Origin: Dehalogenimonas sp. W
Lineage (GTDB): Bacteria; Chloroflexota; Dehalococcoidia; Dehalococcoidales; Dehalococcoidaceae
Assembly (NCBI RefSeq): GCF_037094495.1
Contig: NZ_CP146612.1
Location: 186,001 to 250,000 of the forward strand
Reading direction: 5' to 3'
Length of the DNA: 64,000 bases
Shown here: positions 1 to 9,192 of the stretch, piece by piece
Position numbering within the stretch: the first letter of the stretch is position 1
How the letters are laid out: each line of letters begins with the position of its first letter
Program-made: the position numbers and the translations under genes
The notes under the pieces: model-generated
The model's database searches: none
Told to the model about the DNA's origin: nothing
What the model saw: the letters and a program-made list of their open reading frames with translations, nothing else

Positions 1-867
1 GCGTCCCGCCCGGCTACTTCAGCCCTGGTGGTTGACCTGATGCCGACCGGCCGCCTGGTTGAGGGATACGGCATCTTGCGACTGGGACAAAACCTGGGCT
101 TCGGCCTCGGACCGGTAATCGGCGGCTATTTCTGGCTTACCACGTCATACGCCTGGCTGTTTGTGGCCGCTGCCTTCATCGGCGTTGCGGCCTTGGTGGT
201 ATCGTATTTGCAGCTTAAAGAGAGTGTCACCAGCTTGAACATGGAAAAAATCACGCTCAGAGCGATGTTATTGACCACTCAGGATAAAACATTTCTGGGT
301 TTTACACTGATCAGCATAATCGCTTTCATGGGCCTGGGCCAATTCATCAGCACTCTATCGGTCTATACCGTTGACCGCATCGGTTTGACCACCGTTCAAT
401 ACGGCTCTTTGTTGATGGTCAATGCCGGATTAGTGGTGACCCTGCAATATCCGCTGAGTCGTCTAATCAATCGAATGAAACGAGCCTCCGCATTGCTCCT
501 GGGTATGGTGGTCTATGCTGCCGGTTATGTGATGATTGGCCTGGCCGGCGTTTACGGACTGTTTATACTAGCCATGGGTATTATCACTATCGGCGAGGTT
601 ATCTTCTCTCCAGTCAGCATGACGGTGGTGGGAGAACTATCGCCCGTCAGTTTGCGAGGCCGGTATCAGGGATTTTACGGCCTGGCTGAAACACTGGGCA
701 TTTCCCTCGGTCCAACCTTGGGCGGAGCGCTGCTGGACACCACCGCCCCTGACGGCCGCATCGCTGTATGGGGGCCGATCGCCGGCCTCATCTTGATATC
801 CGGATTCGCTTTTTACATCTGGGGCAAACGCCAATATCCGGAGACCATCCGGGAAACATCTACCTGA
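1..867 (+). CDS. MFS transporter, C-terminal part (truncated by window edge)
   Basis: This is the C-terminal part of a major facilitator superfamily permease in the cytoplasmic membrane. The frame is open from base 1, so the start lies outside the window and the GTG at 28 is probably internal. The visible part has about eight hydrophobic helices, with Arg-rich loops such as RLINRMKRASA between them. A GRYQG motif near the end resembles the second-half signature of drug/metabolite MFS exporters (family knowledge). The substrate cannot be told. The gene runs convergently into mscL with a 34-base gap. Confidence 0.8.
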   Translation, partial: ASRPATSALVVDLMPTGRLVEGYGILRLGQNLGFGLGPVIGGYFWLTTSYAWLFVAAAFIGVAALVVSYLQLKESVTSLNMEKITLRAMLLTTQDKTFLGFTLISIIAFMGLGQFISTLSVYTVDRIGLTTVQYGSLLMVNAGLVVTLQYPLSRLINRMKRASALLLGMVVYAAGYVMIGLAGVYGLFILAMGIITIGEVIFSPVSMTVVGELSPVSLRGRYQGFYGLAETLGISLGPTLGGALLDTTAPDGRIAVWGPIAGLILISGFAFYIWGKRQYPETIRETST

Positions 868-901
868 TAAAAGGTCTGTCCTTAACCAACTTCTAAGTCG
901 T

Positions 902-1366
902 TTATGTCAAATCAGAGGTACAGTTGGGGCAACGACGTGCTTTAACCGGTATGGCAGTGAAGCAAAATGGGCACTCTTTGGTTTCCGGTGCCGGGGGCAC
1001 CACAACATCCCGCGCAGCACGACGTTCAGCCATACGGTTAATCGGCCTAACCACGAAGAAGAAGATGGCCGCAGCCAGTATCAGAAAGCTGATAACCGCA
1101 TTGAAAAACACGCCGTAATTCACGGTCACGGCTCCGGCTTCCTGAGCGGCAGTTAAAGAGGCATACGGCCCGGCCGTAGCACCCTCCTCCAGAACAAAGT
1201 ACAAATTTGTAAAATCAACGTTACCCAGCAACATACCGACAGGCGGCATGATAACATCCTTCACCAGGGAATTAACGATGGCACCAAAAGCTGCGCCGAT
1301 GACGATGCCCACCGCCAAATCCACCACGCTACCGCGCATGATGAAAGTTTTAAATTCTTTTAACAC
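902..1366 (-). CDS. mscL: Large-conductance mechanosensitive channel MscL with C-terminal zinc ribbon
   Basis: MscL is a homopentameric membrane channel that opens under tension to release solutes during hypo-osmotic shock. The N-terminus (LKEFKTFIMRGSVVDLAVG) and two membrane helices match the family. I chose the GTG at 1366 because a GGAG sits about 8 bases upstream and the product then begins MLKEF as usual; a TTG two codons earlier is too close to the GGAG. After the second helix and a basic segment (RRAARD), the last ~25 residues carry two Cys-x2-Cys pairs (CPFC, CPNC), a zinc-ribbon-like tail absent from classical E. coli MscL. Length is 154 residues. Confidence 0.93.
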   Translation of the reverse strand: MLKEFKTFIMRGSVVDLAVGIVIGAAFGAIVNSLVKDVIMPPVGMLLGNVDFTNLYFVLEEGATAGPYASLTAAQEAGAVTVNYGVFFNAVISFLILAAAIFFFVVRPINRMAERRAARDVVVPPAPETKECPFCFTAIPVKARRCPNCTSDLT

Positions 1367-1439
1367 TGTCAACGCTCCTGCAAAAAAGCTGCTCTATCTC
1401 TTAAGTTGGGCAAACAGGGTGGAGGACTGGCGTAGTAAA

Positions 1440-1625
1440 TCAGGTCAGTGTAGTATCGTCTATCGCAGCCTTGGGAGCGTTTTCCTTGACTGACTCAATG
1501 CCATTCATGGCACTGGCTTTGGTCTTGTATCCTTCGGAAACAGCAATCGTCTGACCATTGGTGGCTATCAACCGAAATCGGAATTCACCGGCCTTATCCT
1601 TGTAGACCTGAAATTTCGCTGCCAT
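1440..1625 (-). CDS. DUF1508 / YegP-like small protein
   Basis: This is a 61-residue protein of the DUF1508 (YegP) family. Its single repeat has the family pattern FQVYKDKAGEFRFRL, then a turn, then SEGYKTKASAMNGIESVK. YegP has two such repeats and members often have one or two. The biochemical role is unknown. The ATG at 1625 is chosen because an AAAGGAG lies 8 bases upstream and the DUF starts immediately; upstream in-frame sequence looks non-coding. It stands alone between mscL and a divergent lipoprotein gene. Confidence 0.85.
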   Translation of the reverse strand: MAAKFQVYKDKAGEFRFRLIATNGQTIAVSEGYKTKASAMNGIESVKENAPKAAIDDTTLT

Positions 1626-1768
1626 GTTGGTGTCTCCTTTCAAATTTACCGTATCGCCCTGTAACAGTGTCCGAACCCCGCGCCAGTCCTCCCAGCGACG
1701 TTCACACCAGATGATGGTATACCCAGTTTCGGTTAAATTCAATAGGTTTTGAAATATTTTTTATCTAT

Positions 1769-1798
1769 TTGGAGATGATGACTACGCCGATTTATAAT
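1769..1798 (+). promoter_or_regulatory. Promoter of DOMON-like lipoprotein gene
   Basis: TTGGAG at 1769-1774, an 18-base spacer and TATAAT at 1793-1798. Transcription would start near 1805, just ahead of the start codon at 1821. Confidence 0.5.
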
Positions 1799-1820
1799 CA
1801 ACATGAAAATGAGGTTTGGA

Positions 1821-2396
1821 ATGAATAAGCTGATCAGCCTGTTGCTGCTGGGTTCAGTGATTGCGGTTATCGGTTGCGGCCCCGAGGCGCCGGAGCCGGA
1901 TCCGGTCACCGAAGGATGGCAAGCCGACGGCGTTATCAGCCCCGGCGAGTACAGCCGCCTGAATATCTTTGACAACGGCAATTACGAACTGCATCACCAT
2001 GTCGCCGACGGGTATATTTATGTCGGCATTAAAGCCAACACCGCCGGCTGGGTAGCTGTCGGCTTCATATCCGGCATCTCATTGACTCAGGTGGATTTTA
2101 ACATCGGAGTCGTCACCGGCAGCCGGGCCACCGTGTATGACCATTTCGCCGCGGAACACCCCGGTGAGCACGAGGATGATCGGTTTCTGGGCGGTACGGC
2201 CGATATTCTGGAATACGGCGGCAGCGAGACCGATGGGGTGACGGTTATAGAATTCAAACGGTTACTGAAGACTGGCGATACCGTGACCGATACAGAGATC
2301 TCCGTCGGCAATCGCATTGTCATGTGGGCCTATGGTGCGCTGGACGATATTATTTACCATGCCGCAAAAGGCTTTGAACAGATCAGAATCGGTTAA
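1821..2396 (+). CDS. DOMON-like exported lipoprotein
   Basis: A predicted lipoprotein of 191 residues. It has a Lys-containing N-terminus, a hydrophobic core and a lipobox ending in VIGC, so it should be lipid-anchored outside the membrane. The mature part resembles a DOMON domain, an Ig-like beta-sandwich that can bind heme or sugar: the stretch from LHHHVADGYIYVGIKA to TAGWVAVGF is typical, and an MWAYG motif lies near the end. The ATG at 1821 is preferred over 1803 because a GAGG lies upstream and the -10 box is too close to 1803. It runs convergently into the membrane protein at 2393-2896 with overlapping stop codons. DOMON assignment is by eye. Confidence 0.7.
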   Translation: MNKLISLLLLGSVIAVIGCGPEAPEPDPVTEGWQADGVISPGEYSRLNIFDNGNYELHHHVADGYIYVGIKANTAGWVAVGFISGISLTQVDFNIGVVTGSRATVYDHFAAEHPGEHEDDRFLGGTADILEYGGSETDGVTVIEFKRLLKTGDTVTDTEISVGNRIVMWAYGALDDIIYHAAKGFEQIRIG

Positions 2397-2896
2397 ATGA
2401 CTCCGGTATTTTTCAGTATATGAAGCGGCAATAGAAGTACCAGTGTAATCCCCAGCACTATATGAGCCCGTCTCAGCTTCCGGTAATGCCTCGGCGCCAG
2501 GCCAAAACGCTGGACGATGCCAGTCAGCACGATGCCGCTGACCACGGTCAGCAGTCCTAACCCGGTGCCCCAATCCGGCCCGAAACCAGCGGGGCGGCTA
2601 AGTTGATAAGCAAAATGCACCGCCACCAGGCCGAAGGCAGTCAGATTACTGAATACGTGAAAAGACAACGTCGCGAAAGACTGAATCTTGAAAACCCGTT
2701 TGAGCAGGCTGTACAGGGGCACGAATACGGCAATAACCGCCCCTCCGATCCAGCCGATCCAGTGCGCCAGCGTAAATTCACCGATGATAATATTGACCTT
2801 CCACCATCCTGAGTAGGTGCCGATTACTGCCAACAAAATGACACCACCCAGTAGAGCGGCTGCCGCCGGCTGAATTGATTTCCTGTTTTGTGCCAT
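2393..2896 (-). CDS. Cytochrome b561/ferric-reductase-like four-helix membrane protein
   Basis: A 167-residue integral membrane protein with about four to five helices. Histidines fall inside or at helix ends (LAHWIGWIG, SFHVFSN, VAVHFAYQ, RRAHIVLG, LPLHILKN), as expected for a small di-heme b-type cytochrome of the b561 or ferric-reductase type. I see no flavin or NAD domain, so it would be a heme-only quinol or electron shuttle. This is inference from histidine spacing. Its stop codon overlaps that of the convergent DOMON-like lipoprotein; DOMON and cytochrome b561 domains are fused in eukaryotic proteins, which suggests the two may work together. Confidence 0.6.
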   Translation of the reverse strand: MAQNRKSIQPAAAALLGGVILLAVIGTYSGWWKVNIIIGEFTLAHWIGWIGGAVIAVFVPLYSLLKRVFKIQSFATLSFHVFSNLTAFGLVAVHFAYQLSRPAGFGPDWGTGLGLLTVVSGIVLTGIVQRFGLAPRHYRKLRRAHIVLGITLVLLLPLHILKNTGVI

Positions 2897-2913
2897 CGTC
2901 GGTCTCCTCTTTA

Positions 2914-4344
2914 TTAAGCGGTATTAAGCAATAATTCGCGGTATAGTGTTAAATACTTCTCGGTAGCCCGCCGCCAGGAATGATCGGCGTTCATCCCCCG
3001 TCTCATCAACGCCTGCCATTCGTCCCGGCAACCAAATAATTCAACAGCCTGTCGGATGGTATCCAGCATGGCCGCCGGATTGTAGTCCTCAAACACGAAA
3101 CCGTTACCCCCACCCTCACGACTATTTGGCTCAATGGAGTCAGCCAAACCGCCGGTGCGCCGGACTATGGGTACCGTACCGTATTTTAAAGCGTACATCT
3201 GGGTTAAGCCGCACGGCTCGCGCCGGGAAGGCATCAGAAGAATGTCCGCTCCAGAAATGGCCTGATGCGCCAGCGCTTCATCAAATCCGGTTTTTACCCC
3301 GGCCAGGCCGGGAAACAGTTCCGGTAACCGATGAAAATAATCCTCATAACGACGGTTACCGCTGCCCAGTAAAGCAAACTGAAACCGCCCGTCAAACAAT
3401 CCGTCGCCGGCCTCCATCAGCAACTCCAGACCTTTGCCTTCGGCCAGGCGGGTTACCATGCCGATGACCGGAATATCCGGATTAACTTCCAAACCATAGG
3501 TAATCTGAAGCGCTTTTTTACAGGCTGCCTTGCCCCTGATATCCGCCACCGAATAACGTTCGGCAATCAGCGGATCAATCTCCGGATTCCAGATGTGATA
3601 ATCCACTCCGTTCAGTATCCCGGAAAGCTCCGCCGCCCGCTGCCGCAGGATACCCTCCAGACCAAAGCCCTGGCCATCGCACTGGATTTCTGCGGCATAG
3701 GTAGGGCTGACGGTGGTCAGCCAATCGGCGCACACCAGCCCTGCCTTGAGATAATTGACCTGACTGTAAAACTCAAAATCAGCAGCAAAAACGCCGTCTG
3801 CCAGATGCAGTGCCGGCCACCGCCCGGCCTCAAAGACCCCCTGATAAGCCAGATTATGGATGGTCAGCACCGTCTTGCTGCCGGCTAGGTCCGTATACCG
3901 CTCCGGCTCGCTTTTTAAAATAGCCGCCGCGGGTGCCGTCTGCCAGTCGTGTAGATGGAACATATTACTCCCGGTTAACCGGCCGATCTCCAACACCGCC
4001 CGGGAGAACAGGGCAAACCGTTCGGCATTATCAGGGTAGTCACCAGCGGCATCGCCGTACAGACCCTCCCGGTCAAAGTACTCATCAGCCCGGACCAGAT
4101 ATATGTCCAGATTCCGGCTCAATGGTTGACGATAAACTCGGGTCTCAACCATCCGCTCGCCGACCGGCAGCGACCACACCGCCGTCGGTTCTATTTTATC
4201 CAGTTGTGATAATGGCAATCGGCGATAAGCGGGTAGCACCATGGCGACCAGCACCCCCGAGGCCGCCAGTTCGGCCGATAACGCCCCCACCACATCGGCC
4301 AGGCCGCCGGTCTTGGCGAAAGGCACTATTTCGGCGGCGGCCAT
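2914..4344 (-). CDS. glgA: Glycogen synthase (ADP-glucose type)
   Basis: GlgA transfers glucose from ADP-glucose to the non-reducing end of alpha-1,4-glucan. It is a GT-B fold, family GT5 enzyme. The N-terminal KTGGLADV motif (ADP-glucose binding) and the C-terminal PSRREPCGLTQMYALKYGT segment with the catalytic Glu are present; length 476 is normal. The ATG at 4344 leaves out the first strand: the upstream in-frame residues PLKVL match the usual family start, and a CTG at 4366-4368 has an AGGG 7 bases upstream, so translation may begin there. It lies 44 bases after glgC in the same operon. Confidence 0.95.
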   Translation of the reverse strand: MAAAEIVPFAKTGGLADVVGALSAELAASGVLVAMVLPAYRRLPLSQLDKIEPTAVWSLPVGERMVETRVYRQPLSRNLDIYLVRADEYFDREGLYGDAAGDYPDNAERFALFSRAVLEIGRLTGSNMFHLHDWQTAPAAAILKSEPERYTDLAGSKTVLTIHNLAYQGVFEAGRWPALHLADGVFAADFEFYSQVNYLKAGLVCADWLTTVSPTYAAEIQCDGQGFGLEGILRQRAAELSGILNGVDYHIWNPEIDPLIAERYSVADIRGKAACKKALQITYGLEVNPDIPVIGMVTRLAEGKGLELLMEAGDGLFDGRFQFALLGSGNRRYEDYFHRLPELFPGLAGVKTGFDEALAHQAISGADILLMPSRREPCGLTQMYALKYGTVPIVRRTGGLADSIEPNSREGGGNGFVFEDYNPAAMLDTIRQAVELFGCRDEWQALMRRGMNADHSWRRATEKYLTLYRELLLNTA

Positions 4345-4388
4345 CAGGACTTTAAGCGGCTGATTCAGTGTGAAACCCTGCCTTCGGA

Positions 4389-5669
4389 TTAATATACAAG
4401 GTTAAGCTGTCTGGCGGTCGGTTCCGGTTCAATAATGGTACCCGGCGGCAGCACCGTGCCTTTGGGAATTACCACAATGCCGTCTCTGACCACCCATTTA
4501 CAGTTATCAATATCGGTACCGCGCGGGAAGGGCTTTATGACCGAACCCGCGCCCAGACTGACGTTTTTATCAATAATAGCCCCTTGAATGTAGCAGTTTT
4601 CACCAATACCCAGCGGCTCCTGGTTGCTCATCGGCTCGTACTGATCAGCGCCCATGATGATGGAATCGGTAATAATAGAGCCGCGGCGGATCTGGCTCCG
4701 GACGCCGACAATGGAATGGCTGATACTGGACGCCCTGATATTACAGCCTTCGGTGAGCATGACATCCTGCAAACTGCTGTCCTCAATGATACAACCGGGC
4801 AGGAAGCGGGTATGAGTATATATCGGGCCTCGGGGGTCATAAAAATGGAAGGGCGCATCGTGACGGGTCAGCTCCAGGTTGGTGTTGTAATAAGATCGGA
4901 TGGTACCGATATCCCGCCAGTAATCATCAAATTCATGACCGAATACTGCCATAGTGTCCACTGCAAACGGAATGACGTCAGCACCGAAATCATCAAAATG
5001 AGGGTGCTCATTCAGGAGATCAATCAACACCTTCAGTTTAAAAACATAGATACCCATGGAGCCCAGATAACAATTGGTACGCTCCGGATAACTGACCATC
5101 TCCGCCTGAACCGCGGGGGTTTGGGGCTTTTCGGCAAAAGCCACGATGCGGCCATCATCATTTTGCTTCAGAACGCCGAATCGGCTGACCTCTTCGCCGT
5201 CTATGGGAATAACCCCGACAGTGATGTCGGCTCCGGTGTTCCAATGGGTTTGGAGCATGGCAGCATAATCCATGCGGTACAGGTGATCCCCGGCCAGTAT
5301 CAAAACGTCGCTGACACACTCCGACCGGACCTGGGAAAGCTGCCTTCTGACGGCATCTGCGGTACCCTGATACCAATCATTGTTATCTTCGGTTTGTTCG
5401 GCTGCCAGGATTTCTACGTAACCCATCCCAAACGGATCCATGTGATACGTCTGGGATACATGACGGTTGAGCGAGGCGGAATTGAACTGCGTCAGCACAC
5501 TGATACGGAAAATACCGGAGTTAATGCAATTGCTGATAGGAATATCTATCAGCCGGTACTTCCCGGCGACGGGAATGGCCGGCTTAGCCCGGTTTCGGGT
5601 CAGCGGATAGAGCCGGGTACCGCGGCCGCCGCCCATGATGACCGCAGCAACATCCTTGATACTGGGCAT
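4389..5669 (-). CDS. glgC: Glucose-1-phosphate adenylyltransferase
   Basis: GlgC makes ADP-glucose from ATP and glucose-1-phosphate, the committed step of bacterial glycogen synthesis. The N-terminal nucleotidyltransferase signature GGGRGTRLYPLT, the RAKPAIPVAGKYRLIDIPISN segment, and a C-terminal left-handed beta-helix (repeats such as GSVIKPFPRGTDI) are all present. At 426 residues it is full length. It is first in a glgC-glgA operon and is transcribed away from mobB. Together the two genes imply glycogen storage; no branching enzyme is visible in this window. Confidence 0.96.
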   Translation of the reverse strand: MPSIKDVAAVIMGGGRGTRLYPLTRNRAKPAIPVAGKYRLIDIPISNCINSGIFRISVLTQFNSASLNRHVSQTYHMDPFGMGYVEILAAEQTEDNNDWYQGTADAVRRQLSQVRSECVSDVLILAGDHLYRMDYAAMLQTHWNTGADITVGVIPIDGEEVSRFGVLKQNDDGRIVAFAEKPQTPAVQAEMVSYPERTNCYLGSMGIYVFKLKVLIDLLNEHPHFDDFGADVIPFAVDTMAVFGHEFDDYWRDIGTIRSYYNTNLELTRHDAPFHFYDPRGPIYTHTRFLPGCIIEDSSLQDVMLTEGCNIRASSISHSIVGVRSQIRRGSIITDSIIMGADQYEPMSNQEPLGIGENCYIQGAIIDKNVSLGAGSVIKPFPRGTDIDNCKWVVRDGIVVIPKGTVLPPGTIIEPEPTARQLNLVY

Positions 5670-5716
5670 ACCCCGTTCCTTTCCCCGGTTGAATGCCGGC
5701 TGAAAGCCTATGGCTA

Positions 5717-5746
5717 ATTGTATAACCTTCTAACGCAGTTTCACAA
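5717..5746 (-). promoter_or_regulatory. Promoter of glgC-glgA
   Basis: On the minus strand TTGTGA (5746-5741), an 18-base spacer and TACAAT (5722-5717), about 45 bases upstream of glgC. Confidence 0.45.
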
Positions 5747-5806
5747 CCGGCTTATTAAACAAAACGGTTGACATTACCGCCACACCTTCCCCAACATCAC
5801 CCGGCT

Positions 5807-5836
5807 TTGCAAACACGGCAGTCTAAAACTTATAAT
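5807..5836 (+). promoter_or_regulatory. Promoter of mobB
   Basis: TTGCAA at 5807-5812, an 18-base spacer and a perfect TATAAT at 5831-5836. The predicted transcript start near 5843 leaves a short leader containing the GGAG at 5855. Confidence 0.5.
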
Positions 5837-5863
5837 GGAGGGTACTTTTACTCTGGAGTGCCA

Positions 5864-6529
5864 ATGAGCGCGCCCATCGTGGCCTTTGTCGGTCATTCGG
5901 AATCAGGAAAAACCGGTTATCTGGAACGTTTGTTGCCGGAACTCCGGCGCCGTGGCCTTAAAATGGCCTCGGTCAAACACGTCCCGCAACATTACCATGC
6001 CGATAATCCTGAGAAGGATACCCAGCGCCATCTGGCAGCCGGCGCATTGACCACCGTGGCCTGTGCCCGGGATGCCGTGGTACTAACCCGGCCGGTTATT
6101 ACCGAACCGGAGCTTGAAGATATCGGGCTGATGCTGGGAGACGAGTTTGACCTTATTATCGCTGAGGGCTTTAAGCAGTCCGGCGTACCCAAGGTGGAAG
6201 TCTGGCGTCAGGGACTCGGCGGGCCGTTGGAAGGTATCACCAGCCGGGTGGCCGTGGTAACTTCTGATGAGTATCCCGGCGACGCCCTCAGGGTTTTCCC
6301 GCTGGAGGACGTATGTGCCATGGCTGATTTTCTGGAAACCAGCTATGTACTCCCGCAACAACAGCGCGTTCAAATGCTGGTTAATGGTCAGGAGATAAAG
6401 TTAGCCGCCTTTCCTCGTGATGTCGTGGCCAACGTGACCCAGGCAATGGTCGCCAGCCTGAAAAATGTGCCGCCCGTCAAATGGCTGGAAATCCGGCTGA
6501 AGAATTCAGACCGGTCGGAAAATCCATAA
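5864..6529 (+). CDS. mobB: Molybdopterin-guanine dinucleotide biosynthesis protein MobB
   Basis: MobB is a P-loop GTPase that helps MobA attach GMP to molybdopterin for bis-MGD enzymes. The Walker A motif GHSESGKT is at residues 9-16, followed by the family motif SVKH and later LIIAEGFK. I use the ATG at 5864 because a GGAG lies 5 bases upstream and the product then starts MSAPIVAFVGH, the normal family N-terminus; upstream in-frame sequence overlaps the promoter. The C-terminal ~70 residues extend beyond the minimal MobB domain. The gene is monocistronic by spacing and fits with the tungstate/molybdate uptake system at 23-26 kb. Confidence 0.88.
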   Translation: MSAPIVAFVGHSESGKTGYLERLLPELRRRGLKMASVKHVPQHYHADNPEKDTQRHLAAGALTTVACARDAVVLTRPVITEPELEDIGLMLGDEFDLIIAEGFKQSGVPKVEVWRQGLGGPLEGITSRVAVVTSDEYPGDALRVFPLEDVCAMADFLETSYVLPQQQRVQMLVNGQEIKLAAFPRDVVANVTQAMVASLKNVPPVKWLEIRLKNSDRSENP

Positions 6530-6597
6530 AATATTCATAATCATCCGGTATCATCAGATTTATCAACGCGTTATAACAAGAAAAGAGGTCCGGTAAC

Positions 6598-7878
6598 TTG
6601 GCAAAGAAACACAAAAAGCACGCCCAGCCGCACAATGTACTGTCTCATAAGGCTAAATCCAAACTGGCCAAACAGCATCAAAAACAGAAGGTCACCCGTT
6701 GGATTGGTCTGGGCATCATCGGCGCGGTGGCTCTTGTTTTGAGTATCGGGGTCATTGCCACCTGGCTGATTCCGGTTTATATTCCACTGCAACAGACAGT
6801 GGTCAGCGTCAACGGCACCAATTACAGTGCCTCTTATGTTTCCAAAATGGTCAATTTTTATACCGGCGGCGACCCCACCTATTCCTATCTCTATATTGAT
6901 CTGGTGTTGGGACAGATTGAAAAGAACCAGTTAATGAATGAAGCCGCGGCGGAACTTGGAATCACAGTCAGCGATAAAGAGGTCAAGGAAGCCATTAAAG
7001 CCGCGGGTTTGGATGACAACAAGGTCACCCGTGACATCGTGACCGCTTCCCTGCTGTATCAGAAACTTAATGAAAAGCATTTTGAGATGATCGTCCCCCT
7101 TTCCGGCGAACAGCGTCAGGCACTGGTAATGCTGCTGGAGAGTGAAGCCCAGGCTGAAGCCGTCAAGGCCCGCCTGCTGAACGGCGAGAGCTTTGCTGAC
7201 ATCGCCAAGGAGCTGTCTTTGGACGACACCACCGTCACCCTTGAGGGTGATATGGGCTACCACCCGCCTGGCTTCCTGGATGACAAACTGGGCGCCGACG
7301 GACTGGATGCCAAGGTGGACGCTGGACAACCCGGCAATACCGGCTATTTTTATGACGCCGACAAGAGCAAGAAACTGGGTTACTGGGTAGTAAAAGTAAC
7401 CGACCGTCAGACGGTAAATGACAACGTACAGGTTCAGGTGTACGGCATCCTGCTGCCCACCGTGGAAAAAGCCCAAGAAGCTCGCCAGCGGATTCTGGAC
7501 GGCGAAGACTTCGCAGACGTGGTTGAAGACATGACCCAGGATATTACCTCCAAGGCCAAGGGCGGCGACCTGGGCCTGTTGACCGCTGGAGGAGCCGAGC
7601 TACCCTATTCCGATTATATTTTTGACGAAAACACCCTGCTGGATGACCTCAGCGCCCCCATCCGCGCCGAGGTCGCCACCACCGGCGCCTGGTGGTTCTA
7701 CCAGGTAGCCTCAGTAGAGCAGTCAAAGCTGTATTCCGAGGAAGACCGCAACACCCTGTTGGATCAGGCCTTCACCGACTGGATGGACGGTCTTGAAACT
7801 GACCCGGCCAACGATATCGTGCGTGCAGAACTGACTGATGAACTTAAAGACCTGATCGCAGAACAGTCACTTAGTTAA
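6598..7878 (+). CDS. Membrane-anchored SurA/PrsA-like peptidyl-prolyl isomerase with two parvulin domains
   Basis: A 426-residue predicted extracytoplasmic foldase. A Lys-rich cytosolic N-terminus is followed by one membrane helix (about residues 36-57), a SurA-type N-terminal helical domain with paired ExxL helices, then two parvulin-like regions at about residues 175-265 and 275-365. Both contain the LLNGESFADIAKELS / ILDGEDFADVVEDMT helix followed by a GD-x-G turn. Catalytic competence of each repeat cannot be judged by eye. The start is TTG at 6598 with AGAGGT upstream. It is first in the operon with hom and thrC, 5 bases before hom. Confidence 0.85.
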   Translation: MAKKHKKHAQPHNVLSHKAKSKLAKQHQKQKVTRWIGLGIIGAVALVLSIGVIATWLIPVYIPLQQTVVSVNGTNYSASYVSKMVNFYTGGDPTYSYLYIDLVLGQIEKNQLMNEAAAELGITVSDKEVKEAIKAAGLDDNKVTRDIVTASLLYQKLNEKHFEMIVPLSGEQRQALVMLLESEAQAEAVKARLLNGESFADIAKELSLDDTTVTLEGDMGYHPPGFLDDKLGADGLDAKVDAGQPGNTGYFYDADKSKKLGYWVVKVTDRQTVNDNVQVQVYGILLPTVEKAQEARQRILDGEDFADVVEDMTQDITSKAKGGDLGLLTAGGAELPYSDYIFDENTLLDDLSAPIRAEVATTGAWWFYQVASVEQSKLYSEEDRNTLLDQAFTDWMDGLETDPANDIVRAELTDELKDLIAEQSLS

Positions 7879-7883
7879 AGGAT

Positions 7884-9191
7884 ATGGCATTAATGGAAAA
7901 GAAGACAATTGGGGTTGGACTAATCGGAATCGGCGTTATCGGCGGTGCCGTCGCCCGCGGCCTGAAAGATCGTGCTGCCCGGCTGGAAGCTCAACTGGGT
8001 TTTCAGGTAGAGCTGAAACGGGTCAAGGTGGCCCCGCAGGACATGACCCGGCCGATTATCGCTGAGTTTCCCGAAAATATTTTTACCACCGATGATGATG
8101 ATTTTTTCAATACCCCCGACATGGACATCATCGTTGAGGCCATGGGCGGTGAATATCCCGCCTTTGACTACCTGTCGCGGGCGCTGTCAAGCGGCCGGCA
8201 TGTGGTAAGTTCCAATAAGGAAGTTATCGCCAAACACGCGGCGGAGCTGCTGGCGCTGGCTCATAAGCATAACGTCGGGCTGCATTTTGAGGCCTCGGTC
8301 GGCGGCGGCATCCCCCTGCTGGAACCGCTGCAGTACGACCTGGCCGCCAATAACATCCTGGGCATCTACGCCATCATTAACGGCACCACCAACTATATTC
8401 TCAGCCAGATGGACTCCGCAGGCATTGAGTTCTCCGAAGCCCTGCGCCAGGCCCAGGAACTGGGTTACGCCGAACGCAATCCCGTCAACGACATTGAAGG
8501 CTATGATTCCGTTTACAAACTGGCTATCATGGCTATGATGGTCTTCCGGACTGAGTACAAACCGGAAGTTATTTACCGGGAGGGCATTACCCAGCTTGAA
8601 GTCAAAGACTTCAAGTATGCCAAGGAACTGGGCTTCGTCATTAAATTGCTGGCTATTGCCAAGGCCGATAACGGCGCGGTGGAACTTCGGGTACACCCGG
8701 TACTGCTGCCGCACGATAACTCCCTATCCAGAATTGACGGTGTCTACAACGCCGCTCTGATTAACGGCGACCTGGTTGGCGATGTCATCTTTTCCGGTGA
8801 AGGCGCCGGTCCTTCGGCCACATCATCAGCCGTAATTGCCGACATCATGGCCGCCGCTCAGGATACCGCCCTCGGTGTCGGCAACCGCATGCGCTGGCGG
8901 CTGGACGACAATCGGCCGCTACTGCCGGCAACCGATGTCGTCACCCAGTATTACTTCCGCTTAAACGTCACCGACCAGCCCGGCGTACTAGCCGATATCG
9001 CCGCCATCTTCAAGGACACCGCCATCAGCATTGCCTCCGTATTGCAGAAAGAAGTGGATGAAGACGCGCTGACCGCCGAAGTGGTTATCATGTCTCACCC
9101 CGCCCGCGAATCAGCGGTGCGCCGGGCGGTAGAAGCCCTGCAGTTGCTGGAAGCAATCAATGCGGTCAATATCATTCGGGTAGGTATCTGA
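7884..9191 (+). CDS. hom: Homoserine dehydrogenase with C-terminal ACT domain
   Basis: Reduces aspartate-4-semialdehyde to homoserine with NAD(P)H, at the branch to threonine and methionine. The Rossmann motif [13 protein letters not shown] is near residue 15, the catalytic region GTTNYIL and the homoserine-binding segment near [15 protein letters not shown] follow, and an ACT regulatory domain ([15 protein letters not shown]) fills the last ~80 residues. Length 435 is typical of the ACT-containing form, which suggests threonine feedback. A second ATG at 7893 has better distance from the AAAGGA and may be the real start. thrC follows after one base. Confidence 0.96.
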   Translation: MALMEKKTIGVGLIGIGVIGGAVARGLKDRAARLEAQLGFQVELKRVKVAPQDMTRPIIAEFPENIFTTDDDDFFNTPDMDIIVEAMGGEYPAFDYLSRALSSGRHVVSSNKEVIAKHAAELLALAHKHNVGLHFEASVGGGIPLLEPLQYDLAANNILGIYAIINGTTNYILSQMDSAGIEFSEALRQAQELGYAERNPVNDIEGYDSVYKLAIMAMMVFRTEYKPEVIYREGITQLEVKDFKYAKELGFVIKLLAIAKADNGAVELRVHPVLLPHDNSLSRIDGVYNAALINGDLVGDVIFSGEGAGPSATSSAVIADIMAAAQDTALGVGNRMRWRLDDNRPLLPATDVVTQYYFRLNVTDQPGVLADIAAIFKDTAISIASVLQKEVDEDALTAEVVIMSHPARESAVRRAVEALQLLEAINAVNIIRVGI

Positions 9192-9192
9192 C

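Noticed and set aside
4584-5717. 377-residue open frame on the plus strand over glgC
   Set aside because: It is the antisense shadow of glgC, which has full family motifs; the shadow has no recognisable domain or ribosome-binding site.
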